A stretch of DNA of 64,000 nt, taken from Herbaspirillum autotrophicum. GTDB lineage: Bacteria > Pseudomonadota > Gammaproteobacteria > Burkholderiales > Burkholderiaceae_D. The notes beneath the pieces were generated by a model. It saw only the letters and a list, made by a program, of their open reading frames with translations, had not been told where the DNA came from and did not search any database. Shown here in pieces: positions 1 to 9,492 of this stretch. The stretch spans positions 62,001-126,000 of the forward strand of contig NZ_LFLS01000010.1 in the NCBI RefSeq assembly GCF_001189915.1. Direction: 5' to 3'. The first letter of the stretch is position 1. Every line of letters begins with the position of its first letter. Made by a program: the position numbers and the translations under genes.

Positions 1-966
1 TCACCCCGCATTGCTTTGGTACTCGGCGCCACCGGTGGCATCGGCGGTACGCTGGCACGTCGCCTGCTCGCCGATGGCTGGCAAGTCCGGGCCTTGCACC
101 GCCATGCCGCCACCGCCAGCCGCACCGCCGGCAACGCCGGACTGCAATGGCTGCAAGGCGACGCCATGCAACGTGCCGACGTTGTCTCTGCCGCCCTGCA
201 AGGCGCGCCGGCAACGCTCATCGTGCATGCCGTCAATCCTCCCGGCTACCGGCATTGGCAGCAACTGGTGTTGCCGATGATCGACAACAGCATTGCTGCG
301 GCCCGTGCCACCGGTGCCCGCATCTTGCTGCCAGGCACGATATACAACTACGGTCCCGATGCGCTGCCGGAATTGACTGAATCCTCGCCACAGCATCCGG
401 TGACGCGCAAAGGCGCTGTCCGGGTCGAATTGGAACAGCGTTTGCGCACTGCTGCCGATGACGGCGTGCGCAGCCTGATCGTCCGCGCCGGTGATTTCTT
501 TGGTCCACATGCCGGCAACAACTGGCTGTCGCAGGGGTTGGTCAAGCCGGGACGCGAAGTGACTGCCATCACCTATCCCGGCAAACCCGGACTGGGTCAT
601 CAATGGGCATACTTGCCCGATGTGGCGGAAACCATGCTGCAACTGGTGAACCGGCCGGAAGCACTGGCCACGTTTGATACCTTTCACATGCAAGGACATT
701 GGGATCAGGATGGCGCGCGCATGACAGAAGCGATTCGCACCGCACTTGCCAAGCCGGCATTGCCGGTACGCGCCTTTCCATGGTGGCTGGTCCCGCTGGC
801 GGCGCCGCTGGTGCCGTTTTTCAGCGAGCTCAAGGAAATGCGTTATCTGTGGCAGCAAGCAATCCGCATGGACAACAGCAAACTGCGCAGCGTGCTCGGC
901 AGTGAACCGCATACGCCGCTGGCGCAAGCCATGCGCAACACGCTGGAGGCATTGGCCTGTCACTGA
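1..966 (+). CDS. NAD(P)-dependent epimerase/dehydratase-like protein (5' end outside window)
   Basis: The reading frame is open from the first base, so the start codon lies upstream of the window; 321 residues are visible. The N-terminal glycine-rich motif GATGGIGG followed by an alternating hydrophobic pattern is the Rossmann NAD(P)-binding fold of extended or atypical short-chain dehydrogenases. The rest resembles NAD-dependent epimerase/dehydratase family members acting on nucleotide sugars or other small molecules, but I cannot name a substrate. A TTG at base 16 could be taken as a start, but it lies inside the beta strand leading to the glycine motif and would cut the domain. The gene stops just before a good hairpin terminator at about 1017-1047, so it appears to end its own transcript. 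Confidence 0.8.
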   Translation, partial: SPRIALVLGATGGIGGTLARRLLADGWQVRALHRHAATASRTAGNAGLQWLQGDAMQRADVVSAALQGAPATLIVHAVNPPGYRHWQQLVLPMIDNSIAAARATGARILLPGTIYNYGPDALPELTESSPQHPVTRKGAVRVELEQRLRTAADDGVRSLIVRAGDFFGPHAGNNWLSQGLVKPGREVTAITYPGKPGLGHQWAYLPDVAETMLQLVNRPEALATFDTFHMQGHWDQDGARMTEAIRTALAKPALPVRAFPWWLVPLAAPLVPFFSELKEMRYLWQQAIRMDNSKLRSVLGSEPHTPLAQAMRNTLEALACH

Positions 967-1016
967 GCGGAGCGCGTTGCTTGCCGGCGGCGCGCAGAAT
1001 GCAAAACTTATTCACT

Positions 1017-1047
1017 CAAAACATCGCAAATTCACGATGTTTTTTTA
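1017..1047 (+). terminator. Rho-independent terminator after the epimerase-like gene
   Basis: ACATCG and CGATGT form a 6-bp stem (extended by A-T pairs) around an 8-base loop, followed directly by seven T. It lies 50 bases after the stop codon of the upstream plus-strand gene. Confidence 0.7.
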
Positions 1048-1141
1048 CCCTTTTCATTATTCAAATTCATCGCCATCATCGTCAACATTCAGGGTCCTCA
1101 CATCATCAATTTATTCGATTGAACTACCCCAGAGAAATGAC

Positions 1142-1819
1142 ATGAAAAGAATATCTTTATCGATTGCATTACCCACCGCCGTATTGATCATGCTCGGCAC
1201 CGCCAGCGCAGCCCATGCCGCCGGCACTGCCAATCTGAAAGTCACCGGCGTGATCCGACCCGGCGCTTGTGACCTGACCCTTTCGTCGCGCGGCACCGTC
1301 GATTACGGCACCATCGCGCGCACTGCATTATCCGTTACCGCACCTACCGCGCTCCCCGAAAAAATCGTTGTCTTCGTGATCAATTGCCCCGGCAGCGCGA
1401 CCAAGACTGCTCTCAAACTGACCGACAATCGCGCTGACACAGTCGTCAACGGCATCATCCAGACCATCGACAACTCACTCGGCGACAAGACCGCCTTCGG
1501 TCTCGGTACCGCCAACAATAAACATCTCGGGGTGTATGGCGTCCAGTTTCATGCCGTCAATGGCGAGAGCGGATTGATCACGCCCTATCACCGCGACGAC
1601 AGCAGTAGCGGCTGGCTCAGGAATGCGCAGATTGCTGATCACTATTTCTCGGGCGACCAAAAATCATGGGGTATCAGCGATATCAGCGGCCCCAGTGCAT
1701 TCAAACGAATCACGGGCTACCTGAATATTCGCGCCGTCATCGACAAGCTGAACAATTTGCCAGCCGGCGATGATCTGCAGCTCAACGGCTCGGCGACATT
1801 GGAAATGATCTATCTCTGA
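1142..1819 (+). CDS. exported DUF1120-type protein
   Basis: 225 residues. The ATG at 1142 follows a purine-rich AGAGAAA and opens a classical signal peptide: MKR, a hydrophobic stretch, then AHA-A as the cleavage site at about residue 24. The open frame continues far upstream but has no secreted-protein features before this ATG. The mature part begins with a KVTGVIRPGAC motif and a valine/glycine-rich beta pattern, with a second cysteine in a VINCPG context. This matches the DUF1120 family of exported, pilin- or spore-coat-like beta proteins whose function is not established. Two cysteines suggest one disulfide. No usher or chaperone gene is adjacent, so a fimbrial role is not supported here. 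Confidence 0.72.
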   Translation: MKRISLSIALPTAVLIMLGTASAAHAAGTANLKVTGVIRPGACDLTLSSRGTVDYGTIARTALSVTAPTALPEKIVVFVINCPGSATKTALKLTDNRADTVVNGIIQTIDNSLGDKTAFGLGTANNKHLGVYGVQFHAVNGESGLITPYHRDDSSSGWLRNAQIADHYFSGDQKSWGISDISGPSAFKRITGYLNIRAVIDKLNNLPAGDDLQLNGSATLEMIYL

Positions 1820-1829
1820 ACATGCAAGA

Positions 1830-1859
1830 GGTGATGCCAGCCAGCGGGCCGGCATCACC
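1830..1859. terminator. hairpin between convergent genes, possible terminator
   Basis: GGTGATGCC and GGCATCACC form a perfect 9-bp stem around a 12-base GC-rich loop. It lies between the convergent DUF1120-type gene and cysB. No T-run follows on either strand, so it may be a weak or Rho-assisted terminator, or an mRNA 3'-end stabiliser. Confidence 0.35.
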
Positions 1860-1866
1860 ATCCCGG

Positions 1867-2799
1867 TCAGGAAGTGGGTTCGTTAAGCGCAGCAACAATA
1901 TCGGCGCGTTTCAGATCTGGTGCAAATTGCAAAATGAAGTCATAGGTATAGGCACGCAGATAAGCACCGCGCCGCACCGCCAGCCGCGTGATATTCGGCT
2001 TGAACAAATGCGCTGCCTCAATCGCTTCCAGACCGTGATGCTTGCCTTGCTCGATGGCCATTGACGCCACAATACCAACGCCCAGTCCAAGCGCGACATA
2101 TTGCTGAATCACGTCCGAATCCATCGCGGTCAGCACAATATCCTTTTCAATGCCCGCACTACGGAAGGCATCGTCGATATGACCACGGCCGGTAAAACCG
2201 ACGTCATAGGTAATCAGCGAATACGCCGCCAGATCGGCCAGACTGACTGGCTGCGTCAATTTCAGCAAGGGGTGTCCCTGCGGCACCACGACCACGTGGC
2301 TCCAGGTATAACAGGGAAAGGACACCAGGTCCTTGAACTGACTCAAGCCTTCCGTGGCGATGCCGATATCGGCCTTGCCCGACAACACCCACTCCGCGAT
2401 ATGTTCCGGCGCACTTTGCTGCAAGGCGATGCGCACTTGCGGAAAAGCAGCACGGAATGCCTGTACCACGCGCGGCAAGACATAACGTGCCTGCGTGTGG
2501 GTGGTGGCGATGCTGAGCGTACCGCTTTGTTCGCCGGCATATTCCTGACTGGCCTGACGCAGGTTTTCCGCTTCCAGCAACAAGCGTTCGACAATATGCA
2601 AAATGCCCTTGCCCGGTTCCGTCAGGCCGATCAGCCGTTTGCCGTTGCGTTCGAAGATTTCCACGCCGAGTTCTTCTTCGAGTTCGCGAATCTGGCGGCT
2701 CACGCCCGGCTGCGAGGTAAACAGAACATTCGCCACTTCGGTCAGATTGAAGCCGCAACGCGCCGCTTCCCGGATGGATCTTAATTGTTGGAAATTCAT
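1867..2799 (-). CDS. cysB: LysR-type regulator CysB
   Basis: 310 residues, the usual CysB/Cbl length. An N-terminal winged helix-turn-helix (residues about 1-60, containing [13 protein letters not shown]) is followed by a LysR substrate-binding domain. Family knowledge: CysB activates sulfate and sulfonate assimilation genes when N-acetylserine or O-acetylserine signals sulfur shortage. The ATG overlaps the last 4 bases of cysA, so it is translated from the cysTWA mRNA as the last gene. This cysTWA-cysB order is common in Burkholderiales. The close paralogue Cbl, which controls sulfonate genes in enterics, cannot be excluded by eye, but the operon position favours CysB. As its own likely target operon encodes it, autoregulation is expected. 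Confidence 0.92.
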   Translation of the reverse strand: MNFQQLRSIREAARCGFNLTEVANVLFTSQPGVSRQIRELEEELGVEIFERNGKRLIGLTEPGKGILHIVERLLLEAENLRQASQEYAGEQSGTLSIATTHTQARYVLPRVVQAFRAAFPQVRIALQQSAPEHIAEWVLSGKADIGIATEGLSQFKDLVSFPCYTWSHVVVVPQGHPLLKLTQPVSLADLAAYSLITYDVGFTGRGHIDDAFRSAGIEKDIVLTAMDSDVIQQYVALGLGVGIVASMAIEQGKHHGLEAIEAAHLFKPNITRLAVRRGAYLRAYTYDFILQFAPDLKRADIVAALNEPTS

Positions 2800-3902
2800 C
2801 GTGCATCCCGATTCACTTGATTGGTTGGGACTGGTTGCGCCGCGTTATCCACAAACACGTGCAAACGTTTGGGACGCACTATCAGCGTTTCGCCATCCTT
2901 GAGATTGAGCTGCGCAAAACGTTCATTGGAAATCACGGCTTCGATGATTTCCGCATTGTCGTCGCGTTCCAGCTCCAGTTGCGCCAGCGGGCCGATGGCG
3001 TGCGAGCGGCGCAATTGCGCCACGATACCGGTCGCGCCCGGCGAATAACGATCCACTTCCAGATCGTGCGGACGAACATAACCGATGCCCTTTTCATCCT
3101 GCGCCTGCGTATGATCGGGCGCATCGAAAGTGACGCCACCGGCTTCCAGCACGCCTTCATGCACGCGGCCGTGGAACAGGTTGACGTTACCGAGGAAGCC
3201 ATACACGAACGGCGATGCCGGGTGATTGTAGACTTCAGCCGGCGAACCGATCTGCTCCACATTGCCTTTGTTCATCAACACAATCTGGTCTGCCACTTCC
3301 AGTGCTTCTTCCTGATCATGGGTGACAAAAATACTGGTCACATGCAATTCATCGTGCAAGCGCCGCAACCAGCGTCGCAGTTCCTTGCGCACCTTGGCAT
3401 CGAGCGCACCGAACGGTTCATCCAGCAGCAATACGCGCGGCTCCACCGCCAGTGCGCGCGCCAGTGCGATACGCTGACGCTGGCCACCGGACAATTGCGG
3501 CGGGTAACGATCGGCCAGCCAATCCAGTTGCACCAGTTGCAGCAATTTGGTGACCTTTTCCTTGATCACTGCTTCCGACGGGCGCTGGCTGCGCGGCTTG
3601 ACGCGCAAGCCGAAGGCGATGTTGTCAAACACCGTCATGTGCTTGAACAAGGCGTAATGCTGGAACACGAAACCGACTTGACGCTCGCGCACGTGACGCG
3701 CCGAAGCATCTTCACCATCCAGTATTACCTGTCCTGAATCCGGCGCTTCCAGACCGGCGATGATGCGCAGCAGCGTAGTCTTGCCGCAGCCGGACGGGCC
3801 CAGCAAGGCCGTCAGTTCACCCGCTGGAAAATTCAGCGACACATTGTTCAAGGCGACGAAATTACCGAAACGCTTGTTGATATCTTTGACTTCGATACTC
3901 AT
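2796..3902 (-). CDS. cysA: sulfate/thiosulfate ABC transporter ATPase CysA
   Basis: 368 residues. Walker [10 protein letters not shown] at 35-43, signature LSGGQRQR near 138, Walker B LLLDEP and the H-loop histidine in THDQEE identify an ABC ATPase. The C-terminal extension of about 120 residues corresponds to the TOBE-like regulatory region of sulfate, molybdate and maltose importers. It energises sulfate or thiosulfate import together with CysT, CysW and the periplasmic protein Sbp at the inner membrane. It lies 3 bases after cysW and overlaps cysB by 4 bases, so the genes are translationally coupled. Confidence 0.96.
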   Translation of the reverse strand: MSIEVKDINKRFGNFVALNNVSLNFPAGELTALLGPSGCGKTTLLRIIAGLEAPDSGQVILDGEDASARHVRERQVGFVFQHYALFKHMTVFDNIAFGLRVKPRSQRPSEAVIKEKVTKLLQLVQLDWLADRYPPQLSGGQRQRIALARALAVEPRVLLLDEPFGALDAKVRKELRRWLRRLHDELHVTSIFVTHDQEEALEVADQIVLMNKGNVEQIGSPAEVYNHPASPFVYGFLGNVNLFHGRVHEGVLEAGGVTFDAPDHTQAQDEKGIGYVRPHDLEVDRYSPGATGIVAQLRRSHAIGPLAQLELERDDNAEIIEAVISNERFAQLNLKDGETLIVRPKRLHVFVDNAAQPVPTNQVNRDAR

Positions 3903-3905
3903 GAC

Positions 3906-4814
3906 TTACTCCTGAAGGTGAGGCGCGTCGATCGTCATTTGACTATGCAGCCGCCATTCGATGAAGGATTTGATGGCCAGCGTGATCAATGCCAGGAATG
4001 CCAGCAAAGAAGCCACGGCAAAGGCGCCGACGATATTGAATTCGTTATAGAGAATTTCGACTTGCAACGGGATCGTGTTGGTTTCACCGCGAATGTGACC
4101 GGACACCACTGACACCGCACCGAACTCGCCCATGGCACGGGCGTTACACAAGATCACGCCATACAGCAAACCCCATTTGATGTTCGGCAACGTGACATGC
4201 CAGAAGGTCTTCCAGCCCGAAGCACCGAGCACCAGCGCCGCCTCTTCCTCTTCACTGCCCTGCGATTGCATCAGTGGAATCAGCTCACGCGCCACAAACG
4301 GAAAGGTGACGAAAATGGTAGCCAGCACAATTCCCGGCACCGCAAACAGAATCTTGATATCGTGCTCGCGCAGCCAGGAACCGAAGTAACCCTGCAAGCC
4401 GAACAGCAGCACGAAAATCAAACCGGAAATGACCGGCGACACGGAAAACGGCAAATCGATCAAGGTCAGCAAAACGCTCTTGCCGCGAAACTCGAACTTG
4501 GCAATGGCCCACGCAGCAGCCACCCCGAACACCAGATTGAGCGGCACCGAAATCGCCGCCGTCAGCAAGGTCAGTTTGATGGCGGACCAGGCATCGGCTT
4601 CCACAATCGACGCCACGTAGACATCCCAGCCCTTTTTCAAGCCTTCATAAAACACCGCCACCAGCGGCACAAACAGGAACAGCGTCAAAAAGGCGAACGC
4701 CACCACGATCAGGAAAATACGGACCGACGCCGGCTCCAGCGTGGCATTCGAAGCGTAAACCGGTTCGCCGCGCGGGGCCGCGGCAAGCGGCAAGGAATTG
4801 GCAACTGCGCTCAT
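3906..4814 (-). CDS. cysW: sulfate/thiosulfate ABC transporter permease CysW
   Basis: 302 residues with about six hydrophobic membrane segments and the EAA-type cytoplasmic loop typical of binding-protein-dependent permeases (about residues 190-215, with [11 protein letters not shown]). The pair of similar permeases ahead of an ATPase of the CysA type, all in front of cysB, identifies it as CysW rather than a molybdate permease. It forms the translocation channel with CysT. It lies 11 bases downstream of cysT and 3 bases upstream of cysA. The first 30 residues are a soluble, alanine-rich cytoplasmic leader. Confidence 0.95.
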   Translation of the reverse strand: MSAVANSLPLAAAPRGEPVYASNATLEPASVRIFLIVVAFAFLTLFLFVPLVAVFYEGLKKGWDVYVASIVEADAWSAIKLTLLTAAISVPLNLVFGVAAAWAIAKFEFRGKSVLLTLIDLPFSVSPVISGLIFVLLFGLQGYFGSWLREHDIKILFAVPGIVLATIFVTFPFVARELIPLMQSQGSEEEEAALVLGASGWKTFWHVTLPNIKWGLLYGVILCNARAMGEFGAVSVVSGHIRGETNTIPLQVEILYNEFNIVGAFAVASLLAFLALITLAIKSFIEWRLHSQMTIDAPHLQE

Positions 4815-4825
4815 GGCAAACCTCC

Positions 4826-5689
4826 TCAGACTTTCTCAGACTGGCCGCGCTTGCGCACCCAGGCTTGCAACAGGTTGATGGTCAACAACATCACGAACGA
4901 CACCAGCAGCATCACCACCGCAATCGCCGTGGCCCCGGTGTAGTCGTATTGCTCCAGCTTGGTAATGATGAACAGCGGCGTGATTTCCGACACCATCGGC
5001 ATGTTGCCGGCGATGAACACCACCGAGCCGTATTCGCCGGTGGCACGCGCAAAGGCCAACGCAAAACCGGTCAGCAAGGCGGGAAACACGGTCGGAAAAA
5101 TCACCTGCGCAAAAATCTGCCAGCGCGAAGCACCAAGACTGGCGGCGGCTTCTTCCAGTTCACGTTCGGCATCTTCCAGCACCGGTTGCACGGTGCGCAC
5201 CACAAACGGCAAACCGATGAAGGTCAGCGCCACCAGTACCCCCAATGGCGTGAATGCCACCTTGATGCCGAGCGGTTCCAGATAGCGGCCGATCCAGCCG
5301 TTTTGCGAATACAAGGTAGTCAAGGCGATACCGGCAACGGCCGTGGGCAAGGCGAATGGCAAATCGACCAGCGCATCAATGATGCGTTTACCGGGAAACT
5401 TGTAGCGCACCAATACCCAGGCCACGATGCCGCCAAAGATGACGTTGATCAGCGCCGCCAGCAACGAGGCGCCGAAGGTCAGCCGGTAGGATGCCATCAC
5501 GCGCGGTGAAGTCACGGCGCTGACGAAGGCATCCCAGGTCATGGTGAAGGTTTTGAGAAACACCGCAGAAAGCGGAATCAGGACGATCAGGGCCAGATAA
5601 AACAGCGTAAAACCGAGCGACAGGTGAAACCCTGGCAACACGCGAAACGGTGCTTTTCTGGCTGGAACGATGGCAATTGCTGGGCGCAT
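4826..5689 (-). CDS. cysT: sulfate/thiosulfate ABC transporter permease CysT (CysU)
   Basis: 287 residues with six predicted membrane segments and the EAA loop ([12 protein letters not shown], about residues 178-189). It is the first gene of the cysTWA-cysB run. The ATG at 5689 follows AGAAGAGG at suitable spacing on the minus strand. A motif shared with the sbp upstream region lies 65 bases before the start codon. The partner binding protein gene, sbp, is not directly upstream as in many bacteria but about 8 kb away, beyond the ssu genes. Confidence 0.94.
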   Translation of the reverse strand: MRPAIAIVPARKAPFRVLPGFHLSLGFTLFYLALIVLIPLSAVFLKTFTMTWDAFVSAVTSPRVMASYRLTFGASLLAALINVIFGGIVAWVLVRYKFPGKRIIDALVDLPFALPTAVAGIALTTLYSQNGWIGRYLEPLGIKVAFTPLGVLVALTFIGLPFVVRTVQPVLEDAERELEEAAASLGASRWQIFAQVIFPTVFPALLTGFALAFARATGEYGSVVFIAGNMPMVSEITPLFIITKLEQYDYTGATAIAVVMLLVSFVMLLTINLLQAWVRKRGQSEKV

Positions 5690-5976
5690 GAATCCTCTTC
5701 TTATTACAAATACGACTAACGATGAGGAATGTTCGCATCGGTTTGTTATAAAGAGAACGAATTTTTTTGCATGACCATAGACGATTTACATATAAAGAAA
5801 CCGCCGCGCCGCCCCCGCTTTATCAGCCCGACACCAGTGTGGAAAAGGCTTTGCATGCCAAACAGCAATATTCGGTAGCGCTTCTGGCAACGCAAAAATT
5901 TGCCATGACGGCATCAGCGACGGGATGGGCTGGCGCAGACCGGGAACTTTCAGTGGCAACCGGGCGCAAATCAAGG
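5690..5976. promoter_or_regulatory. cysT upstream region with candidate promoter and CysB-type site
   Basis: 287 bases without a convincing gene. On the minus strand, ATTCGTTCT (5762-5754) is followed 3 bases later by TATAAC (5750-5745), about 56 bases before the cysT start codon. The same nonamer occurs at the same distance before sbp. CysB-activated promoters typically have poor -35 boxes and AT-rich flanks, which fits, but the assignment is inference. The short plus-strand open frame near 5767 runs into the hydrolase gene and looks non-coding. Confidence 0.4.
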
Positions 5977-6615
5977 TCAGCGACGGCCTGCCCCGGCAAC
6001 GGCGACGTCGCGCACCAGTTGCTGCAACAGTGACTGTCCATGCAGCCAGTCGCCAAGGCCGGTATCGGCATTGATATGGCCGAGGGCACCGGCATTGATG
6101 AAGTCGGCGCCCCACTCGCGGGCCCAGTGGGCAGCGCGTTCGGCACTCATCCAGGGATCATTGTCACTGCCGATGACAATCGCCGGAAACGGCAAACGAT
6201 GGCGCACCTGCGCGGCCACCTTGAATTTTTCGGGATCGGCCGGCGCCACCAGCAACGCGCCGACAATATTGCCGGCGTCGGTCGCCGCACCATGCACCGT
6301 CGTCAGACAGCCAAAACTGTGCGCCACAATCAGCGTCGGCTGCTGGTTGGCCGGTGTATCTCGTTGCTGATGCTGAGCGGACGATGGCGGGCGTTGACCA
6401 GCGCGTACCGGCTGGCGCAATACGTCCTGCAAGCGCCCCGACCATACCGGCAACTCCGGCACATCCCATTGCACTTGCTCTACCCGCTCGAACGCCGGAT
6501 ACAAGCGCTGCCAGCGCGATTGCCAATGTTCCGGGCCGCTGCCATGCAAACCCGGCACCACCAGCACCCGAAAGTCGGCCAGCCGGGCCGGCAAGCTGGC
6601 AGCGACGGCGGGCAT
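5977..6615 (-). CDS. RBBP9/YdeN-type alpha/beta hydrolase
   Basis: 212 residues. A serine-hydrolase triad can be proposed directly: Ser100 in AHSFG, Asp153 in SDNDPW and His180 in LGHIN. This is the arrangement of the small RBBP9/YdeN hydrolase family, which begins with the VPGLHGSGPEHW motif seen at residues 20-31. Residues about 71-92 are a polar, Gln/Pro-rich insert of low complexity. The start at 6615 is chosen because it sits one base past the stop of the EAL gene and gives a compact N terminus; the longer open frame lies inside that gene. As last gene of the ssu run it may act on organosulfur compounds, but the substrate is unknown. Confidence 0.75.
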   Translation of the reverse strand: MPAVAASLPARLADFRVLVVPGLHGSGPEHWQSRWQRLYPAFERVEQVQWDVPELPVWSGRLQDVLRQPVRAGQRPPSSAQHQQRDTPANQQPTLIVAHSFGCLTTVHGAATDAGNIVGALLVAPADPEKFKVAAQVRHRLPFPAIVIGSDNDPWMSAERAAHWAREWGADFINAGALGHINADTGLGDWLHGQSLLQQLVRDVAVAGAGRR

Positions 6616-6616
6616 G

Positions 6617-7438
6617 TCAGGCCACCCTGACGTCGAGATCGACGCCCAGCGTTGCCTGCGGTTGATCCCAGAGATAACCCTGGGCATGCAAGGTTTGTCC
6701 GCTGCCGAGCGCCAGTTGCTGCAATGAAGCGAACACCGCCGGATTCTCGACACGCTTGAACGCTACCTGAATACCGAGTTCCAGCGTGCGTCGCAGCAAG
6801 GTTGCGGTACTCGCTTCGTCGCTCAGCTCGCGGGCATCAACCTTGATCATGTCGGGCTTGACCTTTTCCAGCAGATGCAGCGCATCGCGCGCATCAACAG
6901 CGCTGATGCCGAGACGAAAACCGTTGCGCCGGTAATTATCCAGCACATAGTTCAACAGCCAGCCCTGATTTTGGGTCACGACCGGCATTTGCAGCACGAT
7001 CTTTTCATGCGGCAATTCCAGCAGATTCAAGATGCGCCGAAACGCAATGCCGTGATTGCTGCCCACTGCGGCCAGCAACCGTGCATGCACGTTCAGATGC
7101 AAATCGACCGCGGCGGCCTGCGGCTGCCGGTAAAAATTGATGGCATGCAGCATGCGGCACAGCCGGTCCAGCTCCACCGATTCGTCATCGCTGGCAGCAT
7201 GGTCCAGCAATTTCCACAAATGCAGGCCGCTGTCGCTTTCGGAATAACTGCGAGCGAAGCCTTCATAGGCAATGATATGTCCGGCGCCAAACAAACGGAC
7301 CGGCTGAAAAGCGGAGGTCAGCGTGGTATTGAAATACTTGCCTTGCGCCCGCCCCTCGGCGTCCAGCCATACCCTGGACTGCGCCTGCACGGAGCTGTTG
7401 AGGCGAGCCAGATAATTTTCCAGGGCATGAGACGTCAT
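6617..7438 (-). CDS. degenerate EAL-domain protein in the sulfonate operon
   Basis: 273 residues, almost entirely one EAL fold. The usual EAL signature is replaced by EGF at 59-61. The Glu of the ITE strand is replaced in a VLQMPV context. The DDFG metal motif is absent (SAVDA at the equivalent place). The late catalytic Glu is Lys (AFKRVEN). The retained VKPDMIKVDA and LHAQGYLW strands still identify the fold. Loss of the metal ligands predicts no c-di-GMP phosphodiesterase activity; a binding or protein-interaction role is more likely. It lies 22 bases after the Mop gene and its stop is one base before the hydrolase start, so the three are probably co-expressed. Confidence 0.78.
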   Translation of the reverse strand: MTSHALENYLARLNSSVQAQSRVWLDAEGRAQGKYFNTTLTSAFQPVRLFGAGHIIAYEGFARSYSESDSGLHLWKLLDHAASDDESVELDRLCRMLHAINFYRQPQAAAVDLHLNVHARLLAAVGSNHGIAFRRILNLLELPHEKIVLQMPVVTQNQGWLLNYVLDNYRRNGFRLGISAVDARDALHLLEKVKPDMIKVDARELSDEASTATLLRRTLELGIQVAFKRVENPAVFASLQQLALGSGQTLHAQGYLWDQPQATLGVDLDVRVA

Positions 7439-7460
7439 GAGTGCAACTCTCCGTTCTGCT

Positions 7461-7676
7461 TCAGATCTTGGCGATCGACACTTCGGTCGCCTTGACCAGC
7501 GCCACCACTTCACTGCCGATGACCAGACCCAGATCTTTCACCGAGCGGGTGGTGATGACCGAGGTAACGATACCGGCCGGCGTTTCGACATCGACTTCGG
7601 ACACGACCGAACCTTCGATGATGGCTTTGACTTTGCCCTTGAATTGATTACGGACGTTGATGGCTTGGATGGTCAT
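7461..7676 (-). CDS. ssuF: Mop/TOBE-domain molybdopterin-binding-like protein (SsuF-type)
   Basis: 71 residues, a single Mop (molybdate/TOBE) domain beginning with the typical SARNQ-like start, here INVRNQFKG, and ending in KATEVSIAKI. Stand-alone Mop proteins of this size bind oxyanions such as molybdate. In Pseudomonas putida a protein of this kind is the last gene of ssuEADCBF and is needed for sulfonate use; the same position right after ssuB here suggests an SsuF orthologue. The symbol is assigned by context. It lies 93 bases after ssuB and 22 bases before the EAL gene. Confidence 0.8.
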   Translation of the reverse strand: MTIQAINVRNQFKGKVKAIIEGSVVSEVDVETPAGIVTSVITTRSVKDLGLVIGSEVVALVKATEVSIAKI

Positions 7677-7769
7677 GAATAACTCCTGAGTTGATGACAG
7701 TTGAACAAATTGAAAAGGATAATGCGTGAGATGCCGTCGCCTGCATCTGCCTATCTTTAGGGCGAAAAC

Positions 7770-8615
7770 TTATACTGCCCACTGCACCTGATTGACGGTA
7801 CGTTGCAGCGAGACGTCGCCGAGTGCACTGTCCGGCGCGCTGGCCGGATGTTGCAACACGCGCGACAGAATGTATTCCTCGATTTGCGCAAAACGCGGAT
7901 TGCCACGGGCACGCGGACGCGGCAAATCGATTTGCTGATCGAGCGTGATGTTGCCGTCTTCGATCAGCACCACCCGGTCCGCCAGCGCAATCGCTTCCTG
8001 TACATCGTGGGTCACCAGCACCGCAGTGAAACCGCGACGCTGCCACAAGCCTTCGATCAATTGCTGCATTTCAATCCGGGTCAGGGCATCGAGAGCGCCG
8101 AGCGGCTCATCGAGCAACAACAGTTCCGGGTCATGCACCAGCGCCCGCGCCAATGCCACGCGCTGGCGCTGGCCGCCCGACAGCACGGCCGGCCATTCAC
8201 CGGCGCGCTCTTCCAAACCGACCTGGCGCAACGCTTGCAAAGCCGACGGTGCTGCCGCCTTGGGCAAACCGAGCGCGACGTTGTTGAGTACCCGCTTCCA
8301 CGGCAACAGGCGCGAATCCTGAAACATGATGCGGGTTTCAGGCGCATACGGCTGCACGCCGTCTTTACCGAATGTGATATCGCCGTTACCGGTTTCCAGT
8401 TTGGCGATCAGGCGCAGCAAGGTGCTCTTGCCGCAACCGCTGCGACCGACGATCGCCACGAATTCTCCGGGTGCCACTTGCAGATTGACTGCTTTCAATA
8501 CTTCGCGTCCGGCATACGCCTTGGACAAGCCGGCGATGTTGATCGCCACGCCGCGCCCCGGGCGCTGGCCGGCAATCTGCTGCACTTCCGAATTCTCGAC
8601 AGGATTGTTTTGCAT
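7770..8615 (-). CDS. ssuB: aliphatic sulfonate ABC transporter ATPase SsuB
   Basis: 281 residues. Walker [10 protein letters not shown] at 57-65, signature LSGGQRQR, Walker B LLLDEP and the H-loop THDVQE are all present. The N-terminal 25 residues precede the core domain. The position between ssuC and the Mop gene, downstream of ssuD and two binding proteins, identifies it as SsuB rather than taurine TauB, because no tauD-like gene is present. It powers sulfonate import at the inner membrane. It starts 29 bases after ssuC. Confidence 0.93.
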   Translation of the reverse strand: MQNNPVENSEVQQIAGQRPGRGVAINIAGLSKAYAGREVLKAVNLQVAPGEFVAIVGRSGCGKSTLLRLIAKLETGNGDITFGKDGVQPYAPETRIMFQDSRLLPWKRVLNNVALGLPKAAAPSALQALRQVGLEERAGEWPAVLSGGQRQRVALARALVHDPELLLLDEPLGALDALTRIEMQQLIEGLWQRRGFTAVLVTHDVQEAIALADRVVLIEDGNITLDQQIDLPRPRARGNPRFAQIEEYILSRVLQHPASAPDSALGDVSLQRTVNQVQWAV

Positions 8616-8644
8616 CTGATTTCCTTTGACTTTCCTATGCGTTC

Positions 8645-9484
8645 TTATTGGTACCCGGGATGCCAGCGCAACCAGAATTTTTCGAGACCTCGCGCCAGTA
8701 CATCCGCCAGCTTGCCGAGCAAGGCGTACAACAGAATGCCCACCAGCACCACGTCGGTTTGCAGGAATTCACGTGCATTCATGGTCATGTAACCGATGCC
8801 GGATTGCGCCGAGATGGTTTCTGCCACGATCAGCAAGACCCACACCAGACCCAGCGCAAAACGCACCCCCACCAGAATCGATGGCAACGCGCCCGGCAAG
8901 ATCACATCGCGATACAACGGCCAGCCGGACAGACCATAACTCTTGGCCATTTCGATCAGGCCCTTGTCCACCGAACGGATACCGTGAAAGGTATTCAGAT
9001 AGATCGGAAAGAACACGCCGACCGAAACCAGAAACAACTTCGATGTTTCATCAATGCCGAACCACAGAATCACCAGCGGGATCAGCGCCAACGCCGGAAT
9101 ATTGCGCACCATCTGCAAGGTGGTGTCGAGCAGGATTTCCGCCTGACGGAAAGTACCGGTCAGCAAACCCAGCAACAGGCCGAGGCCGCCGCCGACCGCA
9201 AAACCGGATGCAGCACGACCGCTGCTGACGCCCAGATGCACCCACAACTCTCCCGTGACCGCGAGGTGCCATGCGGCTTTCAATACCGCCAGCGGCTCCG
9301 GCAAGATGCGGCTCGACAACCAGCCCGCCTGTGCGGCGATTTCCCACAACACCACCAGCCCCACTGGCAAGGCCCACGACAACAATTCGGTACCGCCGAA
9401 ACGCCGTCCACCGTTTTTTTTAACGTTGCCCGGATTGGCTGCGGCCGGGACTGCGGCTGCGCCGCGCAATGCACTTGTACTCAT
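8645..9484 (-). CDS. ssuC: aliphatic sulfonate ABC transporter permease SsuC
   Basis: 279 residues. A soluble, Gly/Ala-rich N-terminal stretch of about 30 residues is followed by six membrane segments and a permease loop of the nitrate/sulfonate/taurine class ([11 protein letters not shown], residues about 180-190). Forms the sulfonate channel with SsuB. It lies 8 bases downstream of ssuD and 29 bases upstream of ssuB. Confidence 0.93.
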   Translation of the reverse strand: MSTSALRGAAAVPAAANPGNVKKNGGRRFGGTELLSWALPVGLVVLWEIAAQAGWLSSRILPEPLAVLKAAWHLAVTGELWVHLGVSSGRAASGFAVGGGLGLLLGLLTGTFRQAEILLDTTLQMVRNIPALALIPLVILWFGIDETSKLFLVSVGVFFPIYLNTFHGIRSVDKGLIEMAKSYGLSGWPLYRDVILPGALPSILVGVRFALGLVWVLLIVAETISAQSGIGYMTMNAREFLQTDVVLVGILLYALLGKLADVLARGLEKFWLRWHPGYQ

Positions 9485-9492
9485 GTGATTCC

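Noticed and set aside
746-1141. N-terminal extension of the DUF1120-type protein into the epimerase-like gene
   Set aside because: It would overlap the upstream gene and a terminator, and hide the signal peptide that starts at 1142.
5767-6033. 88-codon plus-strand frame upstream of cysT
   Set aside because: No ribosome-binding site, no domain, and it runs antisense into the hydrolase gene.
2796-8615. The possibility that the two ABC systems are molybdate or taurine transporters
   Set aside because: Sbp signatures, the CysB neighbour and SsuD/SsuE fix sulfate and alkanesulfonate; no tauD or molybdate regulator is present.
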